Shown here in pieces: positions 36,988 to 45,197 of a stretch of 64,000 nucleotides of DNA. The DNA comes from CAZWSX01 sp964636985 (GTDB lineage Bacteria; Planctomycetota; Planctomycetia; Pirellulales; Pirellulaceae): positions 124,001 to 188,000 of the forward strand of contig CAZWSX010000003.1 in assembly GCA_964636985.1 (NCBI GenBank). The letters run 5' to 3'. The notes beneath the pieces are model-generated. The model was not told the DNA's origin. It did no database searches and was given only the letters and a program-made list of their open reading frames with translations. Positions within the stretch are counted from its first letter, which is position 1. Every line of letters begins with the position of its first letter. The position numbers were made by a program, and so were the translations under genes.

Positions 36988-37662
36988 ATGTCAAAAACAC
37001 CTGAAACGTCGAGTCCCCGCGCGGGCGGAAAATCGGCGGAAAAAAATCTATCCAAATCGAGCAGTCCCAAGCCGACGGGGCGGATCGAATTCGAGTCGAT
37101 CGAGATCGATTTGCGCGACCCAGTGATCGCGGCCGTGCTCGCGTGGCTGTGGCCTGGTCTGGGGCACATCTATCAGCGCCGTTATGCCAAAGGGGCGCTG
37201 TTCATGACGTGCATCACGACGCTCTTTTTTGCGGGCGTCTTTCTAGGGGGCGGGCGATCGGTATCCGCTTTCGACGGCGAAGCGATTCGCGCGCGAAAGT
37301 ACGGCATGATCATGCAGTTCGCCGCCCAATTTGGCTGCGGCGGACCCTCGTTTCCCGCGGTCGTGCAGCAGGTACGGGTGACTCGCAATCAAGCGCCGCT
37401 GTGGCACGGATTCATGGCTCCGTACAGCGACACGCAGTTATCTGACTTACACAAGAGGTATGGGGCCGCGTTCGATATCGGCATCCTGTACACCATGGTC
37501 GCCGGCCTGCTCAACATGCTGGTGATTTTCGATGCCTTTGGTGGCCCGCTCGCGCCGCCGGCGGAGCCGCAAAAAGGGGACGGGGACAAATCCCGCGACG
37601 GCCCACCCGATTCACCGCCAGGAACGCCTGACGCTCAAGCTGCCGAAGGGAGCAACGCATGA
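36988..37662 (+). CDS. Membrane protein with PGLGHIYQ motif (DUF6677-like)
   Basis: A 224-residue protein. A Lys/Ser/Pro-rich N-terminus precedes a helix pair containing VIAAVLAWLWPGLGHIYQRRYAKGALFM, a pattern shared with planctomycete proteins of the DUF6677 type and with TM2-like domains. A second membrane segment lies near 175-195 (ILYTMVAGLLNMLVIFDAF). The Pro/Asp-rich tail is disordered. The function is unknown. The stop overlaps the next gene's start. Confidence 0.7.
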   Translation: MSKTPETSSPRAGGKSAEKNLSKSSSPKPTGRIEFESIEIDLRDPVIAAVLAWLWPGLGHIYQRRYAKGALFMTCITTLFFAGVFLGGGRSVSAFDGEAIRARKYGMIMQFAAQFGCGGPSFPAVVQQVRVTRNQAPLWHGFMAPYSDTQLSDLHKRYGAAFDIGILYTMVAGLLNMLVIFDAFGGPLAPPAEPQKGDGDKSRDGPPDSPPGTPDAQAAEGSNA

Positions 37663-37853
37663 ACCTGATGGCTGCCCCCCTGTGGTACCTGTTTCCCGTG
37701 ATTGTCGCCGTGAGCTTTGTGTACGGAGCCACGCGCCACGAGCTCCCTGGGCCAATCCTGAGCCATTCGTGGCGGGCCGGGGCCTGGATGGCGGGCTTTA
37801 TGCTGGTGATCTACGGCGTAATTCGAGGGCTTTCCTGGCTGTTGATTGGGTAG
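37659..37853 (+). CDS. Small two-helix membrane protein
   Basis: A 64-residue protein with two membrane helices (about 6-24 and 43-62) separated by a polar loop (RHELPGPILSHSWR). It starts in an ATGA overlap with the previous gene, so the two membrane proteins are probably translated together and may form a complex. The function is unknown. Confidence 0.7.
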   Translation: MNLMAAPLWYLFPVIVAVSFVYGATRHELPGPILSHSWRAGAWMAGFMLVIYGVIRGLSWLLIG

Positions 37854-37872
37854 GTTGCTTTGGCGCACCTAA

Positions 37873-37900
37873 CACTGGCGTTTTTAGGACCCCAGGCGCC
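37873..37900. repeat. Degenerate copy of the CACTGGCGTC palindromic repeat
   Basis: CACTGGCGTT (37873-37882) followed by TTTAG and a decayed right arm (GACCCCAGGCGCCACC). It is a diverged member of the family at 30214, lying between the small membrane gene and rplU. Confidence 0.6.
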
Positions 37901-38085
37901 ACCCAAATGACCAAATAGGACGCTTGGGCCACCCTCGACAGTCGGGCGGATTCGCGATACCATACGTGACTCGACACAATCAAAGGGAGCCAAGTAGGCT
38001 CCTGCCACATCTTTCAAGTCGTTTTGTCACAACGACTTACGGTGGCAGATTGATGGTGATGTCGAGAAGTTGCCTGGGTGCTCTG

Positions 38086-38394
38086 ATGTACGCAATTATC
38101 GTTGACGGTGGCCGTCAGTATCGGGTCGAGAAAGATCAAATTCTCTTGATCGATTATCGTGAAGCAGCCGAGGGAAGCACTCTCACGCTGGACCAGGTCC
38201 TGCTGGTAGGTGGCGAATCGACGAAGATCGGCAAGCCGACCGTCGCCGGCGCCAAGGTGGAAGCCGAGGTTCTAGGCGATCAACCAGGCACCAAGATTTA
38301 TGTGAGCAAATTCCGCCGGCGGAAGAACTATCACCGCCGCACCGGCCACCGCGCCATCTACACCAAAGTGAAGATTACCGGCATCACCGCATAG
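38086..38394 (+). CDS. rplU: 50S ribosomal protein L21
   Basis: A 102-residue protein with the L21 signature YAIIVDGGRQYRVEKDQ at the N-terminus and KIYVSKFRRRKNYHRRTGHRA (23S rRNA binding) near the end. ATG 38086 gives the standard family start; the upstream in-frame ATG 38053 would add an atypical leader. rpmA (L27), usually next, is not here; the gene is followed directly by a strong terminator. The 230-base gap upstream could hold a leader that controls it. Confidence 0.97.
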   Translation: MYAIIVDGGRQYRVEKDQILLIDYREAAEGSTLTLDQVLLVGGESTKIGKPTVAGAKVEAEVLGDQPGTKIYVSKFRRRKNYHRRTGHRAIYTKVKITGITA

Positions 38395-38434
38395 GCGGGC
38401 GTTGATTCGGTAAATGCTTTTACCTGAATGCTTT

Positions 38435-38468
38435 ACGGCGAGACGATAACGTCTCGCCGTCTTTTTTT
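38435..38468 (+). terminator. Rho-independent terminator after rplU
   Basis: An 11-base perfect stem, ACGGCGAGACG (38435-38445) and CGTCTCGCCGT (38450-38460), closes an ATAA loop and is followed by a run of seven T (38462-38468). Confidence 0.93.
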
Positions 38469-38645
38469 GCGCCGGTGGTGCGCAACATTTGCCGGTTGCG
38501 ATCCGGTCGAATAGCATGGAGAGATTGACACGTTTTTGCCTCGCCTTAAGGCAGGGCCGCGCATTGGGGTGAACATTACGGGGCAGGGTGGTAGCGTCCA
38601 CCATTTTGACCCACTGCGTCCAGCATTCGACCGGTAGGACAACTC

Positions 38646-40145
38646 ATGAGTGACGTGACGGCCGAACAGCTATCCCAGCGGATCCTCGACGCCAACTTGG
38701 TGGAACCGCGGCAGCTCGACCTCATTCGTAGCGAGATGGGGACGCACGACGTCGAGCTAGCGGACTTCATCCGGCAACTGGAGCGAAAAGAGCTGCTCAC
38801 CAACTTCCAGATCGACCGCCTGCTGAAGGGGGAAAAGGGAGGTTACTTCTACGGCGACTACAAGGTTCTGTACCTGACGGGTACGGGAACGTTCGCCCGC
38901 GTGTACCGCGCGGTGAACATGAAGACGGGCAAGGTCGTGGCCGTCAAAGTGCTGCGCAAGCGTTTTCGCCAGAACAAAGAGGAGTCGCTCCAGTTTCTTC
39001 GTGAAGGAGAAATCGGCTCGAAACTGCGGCACCAGAATATCGTCCCGATCTACGAAGTGAGCCGCGACCCGAATGCTCCGTATCTTGTGATGGAGTTCGT
39101 CGAAGGGCGCAACCTGCGGGAATTCATCAAGGTGCGGCGCAAGTTCACGCCCATGGAAACCGTGAACATGGGGCTCGATATTCTGAACGGCCTTGCCTAC
39201 GCGGCCGAAAAAGGGCTGGCGCATCGTGACCTGAAAATGTCGAACGTGCTGGTCACAGCCAAAGGCTTGTCGAAGTTGGTGGACTTCGGTTTGGCCTCTC
39301 TCGCTGAAGGATTCAAAGACAGCGGCATCGACGACGTTCGAGCGGCGCGGGCCATCGACTATGCCGGACTCGAGCGAGTCTCGGGCGTGCGCAAGGACGA
39401 CCCGCGAAGCGATCTCTTCTTCGTCGGCTGCATCTTGTACCACCTGGTGAGCGGCCACACGCCGCTGGCTGAAACTCGGGACCGTTTGCAACGGCTTTCG
39501 GTGCAGCGCTATTCTGATATTCGTCCCATCCAAACCATCGAGCCCGATTGTCCCAAGGCGCTGGCCCTTTTCATCATGAAGGCGCTGGAACTCAAACCGG
39601 ACAAGCGATTTGGCAGCGCGGCGACCATGCTCACCGAACTTAAGAAGGTGAAGGTGCGCATGGAGAACGGCACCGCCGACATGGTCGACGAAATGGCGAA
39701 TGCCCAAGGGGAGTCCCAACATGCCGGCCCGCTGCTCGACGTTTCGACCGAAAACAAAACGGTGATGCTGGTCGAGTCGAAAATGGAGATGCAGGATCTG
39801 CTTCGCGACCGCCTTAAGAAAGGGGGCTACCGCGTTCTCATTTTGAGCGATCCCGCTCGAGCCCTTTCGCGATTTTCCGATCCCGAGCATCCGGGCGCCG
39901 ACCTGGTAATTTTTTCGGCGCCGGAGTTAGGCTACGAAGCCCTCGATGCCTTCAATCAGTTCGCCACGGGCGACAACACGCGCCATCTGCCGGCGATTTT
40001 GTTCTTGGATCAGAAGCAAAAGGACCTGATCAAGGAGGCCCGGCTGTCCGACCGCCGTGTGTTCTTGATGATGCCCCTTAAGGTTCGGGAACTCAACGAC
40101 GCCATCGTCCAATTGCTGACACTCTCGGCTTCGAAGTCGGCATAA
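38646..40145 (+). CDS. Ser/Thr protein kinase with C-terminal pseudo-receiver domain
   Basis: A 499-residue cytoplasmic protein. An N-terminal helical segment of about 75 residues leads to a Hanks-type kinase: glycine loop GTGTFARVYRA, Lys101 in VAVKVLRK, HRDLKMSN (Asp195) and DFGLASL (Asp213). Residues about 370-495 have the alpha/beta pattern of a receiver domain (TVMLVESKMEMQDLL, ADLVIFSAPELG, ILFLDQ, MMPLKVREL). The phosphoacceptor Asp position reads Ser (IFSAPE) and the conserved Lys reads Met, so this is probably a pseudo-receiver that binds partners. No transmembrane segment or PASTA domain is present. The Clp-RF2-like gene follows after 177 bases on the same strand. Confidence 0.88.
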   Translation: MSDVTAEQLSQRILDANLVEPRQLDLIRSEMGTHDVELADFIRQLERKELLTNFQIDRLLKGEKGGYFYGDYKVLYLTGTGTFARVYRAVNMKTGKVVAVKVLRKRFRQNKEESLQFLREGEIGSKLRHQNIVPIYEVSRDPNAPYLVMEFVEGRNLREFIKVRRKFTPMETVNMGLDILNGLAYAAEKGLAHRDLKMSNVLVTAKGLSKLVDFGLASLAEGFKDSGIDDVRAARAIDYAGLERVSGVRKDDPRSDLFFVGCILYHLVSGHTPLAETRDRLQRLSVQRYSDIRPIQTIEPDCPKALALFIMKALELKPDKRFGSAATMLTELKKVKVRMENGTADMVDEMANAQGESQHAGPLLDVSTENKTVMLVESKMEMQDLLRDRLKKGGYRVLILSDPARALSRFSDPEHPGADLVIFSAPELGYEALDAFNQFATGDNTRHLPAILFLDQKQKDLIKEARLSDRRVFLMMPLKVRELNDAIVQLLTLSASKSA

Positions 40146-40203
40146 CGGGAAGTCGGCATAACGGGCACTTCCACAACGCCAGGTTGGTTTCTTGCCATAA
40201 TGG

Positions 40204-40220
40204 TTCGCGGCATCCGCGAA
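40204..40220 (+). promoter_or_regulatory. Palindrome upstream of the Clp-RF2 fusion gene
   Basis: TTCGCGG-CAT-CCGCGAA (40204-40220) is a 7-base perfect inverted repeat, about 100 bases before the GTG start. It could be an operator or an mRNA structure; no T-run follows, so it is not a typical terminator. Confidence 0.35.
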
Positions 40221-40322
40221 TCATAATAGTTGCGACCCTTCCGCGCTTCTTTATGCCGGGCCCGACCGCCCCGGCCAGCCAGACAGAGGCTGGCCTCGCC
40301 CTGGTTGGTGGAGAATCGAATC

Positions 40323-43310
40323 GTGCTCGACGAAAACTTGTGCGACCGCCTTAAGAATTATGGGGCCATTCTCCATCACGACGGCGCGACTCCGACCTCG
40401 ACGTATGTAGGAAACGACGAGGCGCTAGTGGCGCTCGAACGCCACGTCCGTAAGGCCCGCAATAACTCGCTTCTCATTCGCGGTCCGTCCGGCGTAGGTA
40501 AGACGGCGACGATCCGGGAACTTGCCCGTCGGCTTGCCAACGACGACGACGAACCTTGGTATGTGCTGGAAACGTCGACCACGCAGTTGATGGCCGACAC
40601 CGTTTACCTGGGCGAGTGGCAGACGCGAGTTCGCAATCTGGCCAACGATGCCAAGCGCTCCGAACGAATCGCCGTGTTCATTACCGATATCGCCAACCTG
40701 ACGGGCGCGGGAAAGAGTTCGAAATCGGACGAGAGCATCGCAGCTGCCCTGACAGCGTACGTGGAGCGCAAGGAGGTGGTGCTGATTGGCGAATGCACGC
40801 CGGAAACGTATCGCACGGGGATCGAGCGTCATCCGTGGTTTAAGAAGCTGTTCACCGTGTTCAACGCCGTCGAGCCCGACGACAAGATGGTCGAGCAAAT
40901 CCTGCGCGGCGTGGGAAAGGGATTGTGCGACGATTTTACCGATGAGCACGAACAATCGATCGCCGTTTCGGACGACGCTTTCCGTGCGCTGCGGAATTTT
41001 GGGAAGCTCTACTTTCCCGGAACGGCGGCTCCCGGCGGGTCGGTCCGTTTGCTTGAGCATCTCATGCAGGAGCTGCTCGACGCGACGGGCGTGAAACAAC
41101 CGGCGAAGCACGATACCGCCAAACCGCTAGCGATCTCGCACCAACATGTCGTCCGCGCGCTGCATTCGATGACGGGCGTTCCCATCAAGTTGCTGGATGA
41201 CTCGCAGCAACTCTCGCTCGAGGAAACACGAAAGTTCTTCGAGTCGCGCGTCGTGGGGCAGAATTGCGCCGTCAGCGAAGTGATCGACTTGATCACGATG
41301 GTGAAGGCCGGCGTCACCGATCCTAAAAAGCCGATGGGCGTGTTGTTCTTCGTCGGCCCCACCGGCGTTGGAAAGACGGAAACCGCCAAGGCGATGGCGG
41401 AGTTCCTGTTCGGCAGCGCCGATCGGATGCTCCGCTACGACATGTCGGAGTTCAAGGAATGGAACTCGTACGAGAAGCTAATCGGCTCGCCGAATGCCTC
41501 CGAAGATTCCACCCACAGCGGCGGGGCGATGCTAAACGTAGTCCGGCAGCAGCCTTTCTCGCTGATCTTGCTGGATGAAATCGAAAAGGCGCACGCCAAT
41601 GTGTTCGATTTGTTCCTGCAACTCTTCGACGACGGACGATTGACCGATTCGCGTGGGCGAACCGTCAGCTTCACCCAGACGATCATCGCCATGACGTCGA
41701 ACCTGGGGAGCGAGATCCAAACGCCGCGCGGTTTCGGGTTCAAGCAAGAGTCCCCCTCGCTGCAACTGGAGAACACCGTTCGCGAATCGATGCGGCAATT
41801 CTTTCGGCCGGAGTTGCTCAACCGCATCGACCGGGTGGTAATCTTCCAACCGCTAAAGCCCGAACATCTTCGGGCCATGGCGGAGCGAGAACTTGACAAT
41901 GCGCTCAGTCGCGGCGGATTGACGCGGCGGAACGTGACCGTCGATATCGATCCTGGCGTGTACGACATTTTGACCCGCGAAGGATACAACCCAGCCTTTG
42001 GGGCGCGGCCGCTGAAGCGGGCCGTCGAACGGCTCGCGCTGCTTCCTATTGCCAACGCTATCGTCCGGACCTCGCCCACCACCGAGCCGGTGGTGTTTCG
42101 CCTGGTTCCCTCGGGCAAGAAGCTGGCGGTGAAGCGAGTGGGTCCGCCCGAGCGTGTCGTCAAAGCGGTGCCGACGGAGATTGTGGTCCGCGACGAGATC
42201 CGCAAGCGGCGCGAGAAGGTCACGCCTGCCGATGCTCAAGGGGAGTGCGATCGATTGCTGCAGTCGGTCGAGCAGATCGAATCGATCGCCGAGACACTGG
42301 CCCTGGCGACTCGCAAGATGGAACTGACCGAGCAGGTTGCGCGGCACGACACGTGGAAGGATCCGGTGGCTGGACGAGCCGCCCGCGACGAACTGCACTA
42401 CATCGAGCGGACGCTGCTGACCATCGACGAACTGCGCAAGGCGTCGCAAAACGCCTGCGACGACGTGGTTTCGCAGGGCAAGAGCCGCTCGCAGAGCGGA
42501 AGTGCGTTGGCCTTGGTTCGACGATTACAACGCCGCGCCGAGATTGTCGCCTTCAGCATGCAATCGGACGATCCGCTGCATGCCAGCGATTGCATTGTGG
42601 AACTCGTCGAGGTGGGCGATCCAGTGACGGGCGATCCCGACTATGTCTCAATGCTGGCCGACATGTACACCAATTGGGCGCTGTCGCAGGGCTTCAGCGT
42701 CCACGTCGTGAACGAACGCAAAACGACGACCCGCCACACCGAGCAAGTCACGTTGGCGATTGAGGGGTTGGCCCTGTACGCGATTCTGGCTCGCGAGGAA
42801 GGGCTGCACGAGATGCGGGTTCCGAAGTCGGCCAAGCTGCAACAGCTGCCGCGATATGTGCGCGTTCGCGTGTTGCCGCTGGAGCCGGAACGGCGTTGCC
42901 CGTTGCCGGATGAGGATCTCACGGTCACGCAGGTGCGAGTGAAAGGGAAGAGCCCGCGGGTGGGGGACTTTCGCACGGAGATGTCCGTCCTTCACAAGCC
43001 ATCGCATGCGCGAGTGAGCGCCAAAAATGGCCTTTCGATCGAACAGTCGGCCATGTGGCTGACGGAGTGGCTCCGCAGCGAGTTAGTGCGATCAGAATCG
43101 CTGGGGAAAACAACGATCGACGATACGGTTTCCGAGCGCCCGGTCCGCCGCTATTCATGGGGTCCGGGGGCGGAAGTTCACGACTTCCGCAGCGGGATTG
43201 TAACTCACAAGCTCGAGGCGCTCTTGAAGGGGGACCTCGATCCATTCTTGCCACTGGAGCCGCTGGTGGCGCCTGATCCGCCGAAGAAGGCGAGCGTGGC
43301 TGGGGATTAA
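40323..43310 (+). CDS. Clp-type AAA+ ATPase fused to a release-factor-2-like domain lacking GGQ
   Basis: GTG 40323 is chosen because GGAG at 40310-40313 is 9 bases upstream; the product is 995 residues. NBD1 has Walker A GPSGVGKT (Lys60) but a degenerate Walker B (ITDI, Asp122 without the catalytic Glu) and KK where ClpB has its arginine fingers. NBD2 is canonical: GPTGVGKTET (Lys351), LLDEIEKAH (Asp418-Glu419), FRPELLNRID and sensor-2 GARPLKR. There is no Clp N-domain or ClpB middle domain. From about residue 641 the sequence follows RF2: a helical region with HDTWKDPVAGRAARDEL, the PCRF-like DYVSMLADMYTNWALSQGF (from 773), and the C-terminal YSWGPGAEVHDFRSGIVTH and KGDLDPF (944-973). The GGQ loop and the SPF codon-reading motif are missing. 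A role on stalled or damaged ribosomes is inferred. Confidence 0.88.
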   Translation: MLDENLCDRLKNYGAILHHDGATPTSTYVGNDEALVALERHVRKARNNSLLIRGPSGVGKTATIRELARRLANDDDEPWYVLETSTTQLMADTVYLGEWQTRVRNLANDAKRSERIAVFITDIANLTGAGKSSKSDESIAAALTAYVERKEVVLIGECTPETYRTGIERHPWFKKLFTVFNAVEPDDKMVEQILRGVGKGLCDDFTDEHEQSIAVSDDAFRALRNFGKLYFPGTAAPGGSVRLLEHLMQELLDATGVKQPAKHDTAKPLAISHQHVVRALHSMTGVPIKLLDDSQQLSLEETRKFFESRVVGQNCAVSEVIDLITMVKAGVTDPKKPMGVLFFVGPTGVGKTETAKAMAEFLFGSADRMLRYDMSEFKEWNSYEKLIGSPNASEDSTHSGGAMLNVVRQQPFSLILLDEIEKAHANVFDLFLQLFDDGRLTDSRGRTVSFTQTIIAMTSNLGSEIQTPRGFGFKQESPSLQLENTVRESMRQFFRPELLNRIDRVVIFQPLKPEHLRAMAERELDNALSRGGLTRRNVTVDIDPGVYDILTREGYNPAFGARPLKRAVERLALLPIANAIVRTSPTTEPVVFRLVPSGKKLAVKRVGPPERVVKAVPTEIVVRDEIRKRREKVTPADAQGECDRLLQSVEQIESIAETLALATRKMELTEQVARHDTWKDPVAGRAARDELHYIERTLLTIDELRKASQNACDDVVSQGKSRSQSGSALALVRRLQRRAEIVAFSMQSDDPLHASDCIVELVEVGDPVTGDPDYVSMLADMYTNWALSQGFSVHVVNERKTTTRHTEQVTLAIEGLALYAILAREEGLHEMRVPKSAKLQQLPRYVRVRVLPLEPERRCPLPDEDLTVTQVRVKGKSPRVGDFRTEMSVLHKPSHARVSAKNGLSIEQSAMWLTEWLRSELVRSESLGKTTIDDTVSERPVRRYSWGPGAEVHDFRSGIVTHKLEALLKGDLDPFLPLEPLVAPDPPKKASVAGD

Positions 43311-43320
43311 ACTTGAGTTG

Positions 43321-43345
43321 CATTGGCGTCACTTAGATGCCAGTG
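43321..43345. repeat. CACTGGCGTC-family palindromic repeat between convergent genes
   Basis: CATTGGCGTC-ACTTA-GATGCCAGTG is a slightly changed member of the family seen at 30214 and 56191. One arm carries T for C and the other A for G, a compensatory pair that keeps the stem. It lies between the convergent Clp-RF2-like and flotillin genes. Confidence 0.75.
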
Positions 43346-43378
43346 CTACCCTTCCTTCCAAGTCGAACCCAGGGGCAA

Positions 43379-43399
43379 CCGCACTCTTGGCGAGTGCGG
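43379..43399. repeat. CCGCACTC-TTGGC-GAGTGCGG palindromic repeat
   Basis: A perfect 8-base stem with a TTGGC loop, in the same convergent gap as the previous repeat. Related copies lie at 46096-46131, 46239-46259 and 46271-46295. Confidence 0.8.
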
Positions 43400-43429
43400 C
43401 TGCAGGTTGAACGATTCGGGAGCGGCGAC

Positions 43430-45046
43430 TTACCGGTTCAGGGGCGACTTGGGTTCGCTGGTTCCGTTGGTGCTGGGCGGGACGACTTTGCCTTGCTCTT
43501 CGGTGAGCTTCACTAGGGCCTCGGGTAGTTCGACGCCGCCGATGTCTTTCATCACTTGCAGCATCGGAGGCATCGTGCGGGCCATGCCGCTGATGAAGTC
43601 GCCGACGTTGCTGCGGCCGTTGCCGTTGCCGCCATTTTCCCAGACCACAACCTTGTCGAACTTGATGTTCGCCATGGCCTTAGCCGACGCCTCGGCCAGG
43701 TTGTCGAGGTGTTCCAAGAGCAGAATTTGGAAGGCTTCTTTGGCGCCGCCGCAAGCATCGATGATCTGCTTGAGGCCTTCGCCTTTCTTGGCCAGGATCT
43801 CGTATTGGCCTTTCGCCTCGGCGGCCAATCGCAGGTAGGTGGCGTTGGCTTCGGATTCGGCTTGCAGGCGGCGGGTCTCGGCGGCAGCTTCGGCATCGAC
43901 AATCGCTCGCGCCTTTTGGGCCTTGGCCGGGGCTTCCAGTTTCGCTCGTTGTTCGGCTTCGACGCGGTCGGCTTCCGCGATGGCGGCCTTGGCCATGGCG
44001 ACGTTTTGTTGCTCGAGAACCTGCGCTTCGGCTTGCTTTTTGCGCACTTCGGCTTTCTCGAAGGCTTCGGCTCGTTTTACCGAGAGTTCGGCTTGTGAAG
44101 CGGCGACCTTGGCGTTGGCTTCGTTTTCGCCGCCGATGGCCAGAGCTTCGGCAGCTGCGGTTTGGATACGCATCTGCCGTTCGGCTTCTTTCACTTGTAC
44201 TTCGCGCTCGAACTGCGACGTCTTTTCGCCGACGGTCTGTTCTTTTTCGAGCGTCGCCAGGCGAATCGCTTGTTGCTGTTCGGCTTCGCGGGTACCGATC
44301 GCTTGTTCTTTCTTGGCGCCGGCAATTTGGACCACCTTGTCGCGTTCGGCGCTGGCGACACGAATTTCACCGGAGCGTTCGTTATCGGCGACGTCGCCGC
44401 GGGCTTGCTGGATGGCGGCGGACGCGGCCTTTTGGCCGATCGCGTCGATGTAGCCCGACTCGTCGGTGATGTCGGTGATGTTCACGTTGATCAGTTGCAA
44501 ACCGATCTTGGCGAGTTCGGGTTCGAGCGAGCTTTGCACGTGTGCCAGGAATGTTTCGCGGTCGCGGTTGATCTCTTCGATTCGCATCGAGGCAATCACT
44601 TGCCGCAACTGACCGAAAATCATTTCTTCCGCTTGCTTGCGAACTTCACCCGTGGAGAGTCCGAGCAAACGGACGGCCGCGTTCTGCATGACTTCGGGCT
44701 TAGTGTCGATCGCCACCATGAAGACGCTGGGCACATTCACGCGGATGTTTTCGGCCGAGAGTGCGCCGCGCAGCGGGACTTCGATCTGAATCGGTTCCAA
44801 ACTCAAGTAGGCGTAGTCCTGGATCAACGGCCAAATAAAGGCCGCACCTCCGTGAACCGTTTTGGCCGAGTGGCCGCTTTTGCCAGTACGCCCGAAGATC
44901 ACCAGCACCTTATTGCTGGGGCAGCGTTTGTACTGCTTCATCAACATGATCAGCATCGTGAACATCACGATGCCGACTAGCGCGGCGGCGACAACCAAGA
45001 TGATCGCCATCTGCTGGGCCGACCCGAACTGCGCGAGAAGTGTCAT
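43430..45046 (-). CDS. Flotillin-like SPFH-domain membrane protein
   Basis: A 538-residue protein. An N-terminal transmembrane helix (about 13-36) leads to an SPFH/PHB domain (KVLVIFGRTGKSGHSAKTVHGGAAFIWPLIQ to NITDITDESGYIDAIG) and then a long Ala/Glu-rich coiled coil (about 215-425, e.g. AEAEAAAETRRLQAESEANA) of flotillin/YqiK type. The C-terminus is more globular, with a short Gly/Asn-rich stretch. Flotillins organise membrane microdomains and protein complexes. The NfeD-like gene lies upstream on the same strand, the usual pairing. Confidence 0.92.
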   Translation of the reverse strand: MTLLAQFGSAQQMAIILVVAAALVGIVMFTMLIMLMKQYKRCPSNKVLVIFGRTGKSGHSAKTVHGGAAFIWPLIQDYAYLSLEPIQIEVPLRGALSAENIRVNVPSVFMVAIDTKPEVMQNAAVRLLGLSTGEVRKQAEEMIFGQLRQVIASMRIEEINRDRETFLAHVQSSLEPELAKIGLQLINVNITDITDESGYIDAIGQKAASAAIQQARGDVADNERSGEIRVASAERDKVVQIAGAKKEQAIGTREAEQQQAIRLATLEKEQTVGEKTSQFEREVQVKEAERQMRIQTAAAEALAIGGENEANAKVAASQAELSVKRAEAFEKAEVRKKQAEAQVLEQQNVAMAKAAIAEADRVEAEQRAKLEAPAKAQKARAIVDAEAAAETRRLQAESEANATYLRLAAEAKGQYEILAKKGEGLKQIIDACGGAKEAFQILLLEHLDNLAEASAKAMANIKFDKVVVWENGGNGNGRSNVGDFISGMARTMPPMLQVMKDIGGVELPEALVKLTEEQGKVVPPSTNGTSEPKSPLNR

Positions 45047-45114
45047 AGTGGGGCCTTTCGCTTTCTTGCTGTGTGCGTGAGGTGTTTTGTGCGTTGTGGG
45101 TATATTGTCTCTGG

Positions 45115-45137
45115 GCTGCGTTCGTCTCGAACGCGGC
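45115..45137. repeat. GCGTTC...GAACGC palindromic repeat
   Basis: GCTGCGTTC-GTCTC-GAACGCGGC (45115-45137), with one mismatch near the base of the stem, in the gap between the flotillin and NfeD-like genes. A related stem, CCGCGTTC-ACCA-GAACGCGG, is at 46160-46179. Confidence 0.6.
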
Positions 45138-45197
45138 TTACGTTTGCGTTAACTCCGCCGGACTGCGATGGTCCGGCCTACGGGACGCGTGCGACTT

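Noticed and set aside
38086..38394. A longer start (38053 or upstream) for ribosomal protein L21
   Set aside because: L21 proteins begin MYAII or similar; extra residues would be atypical.
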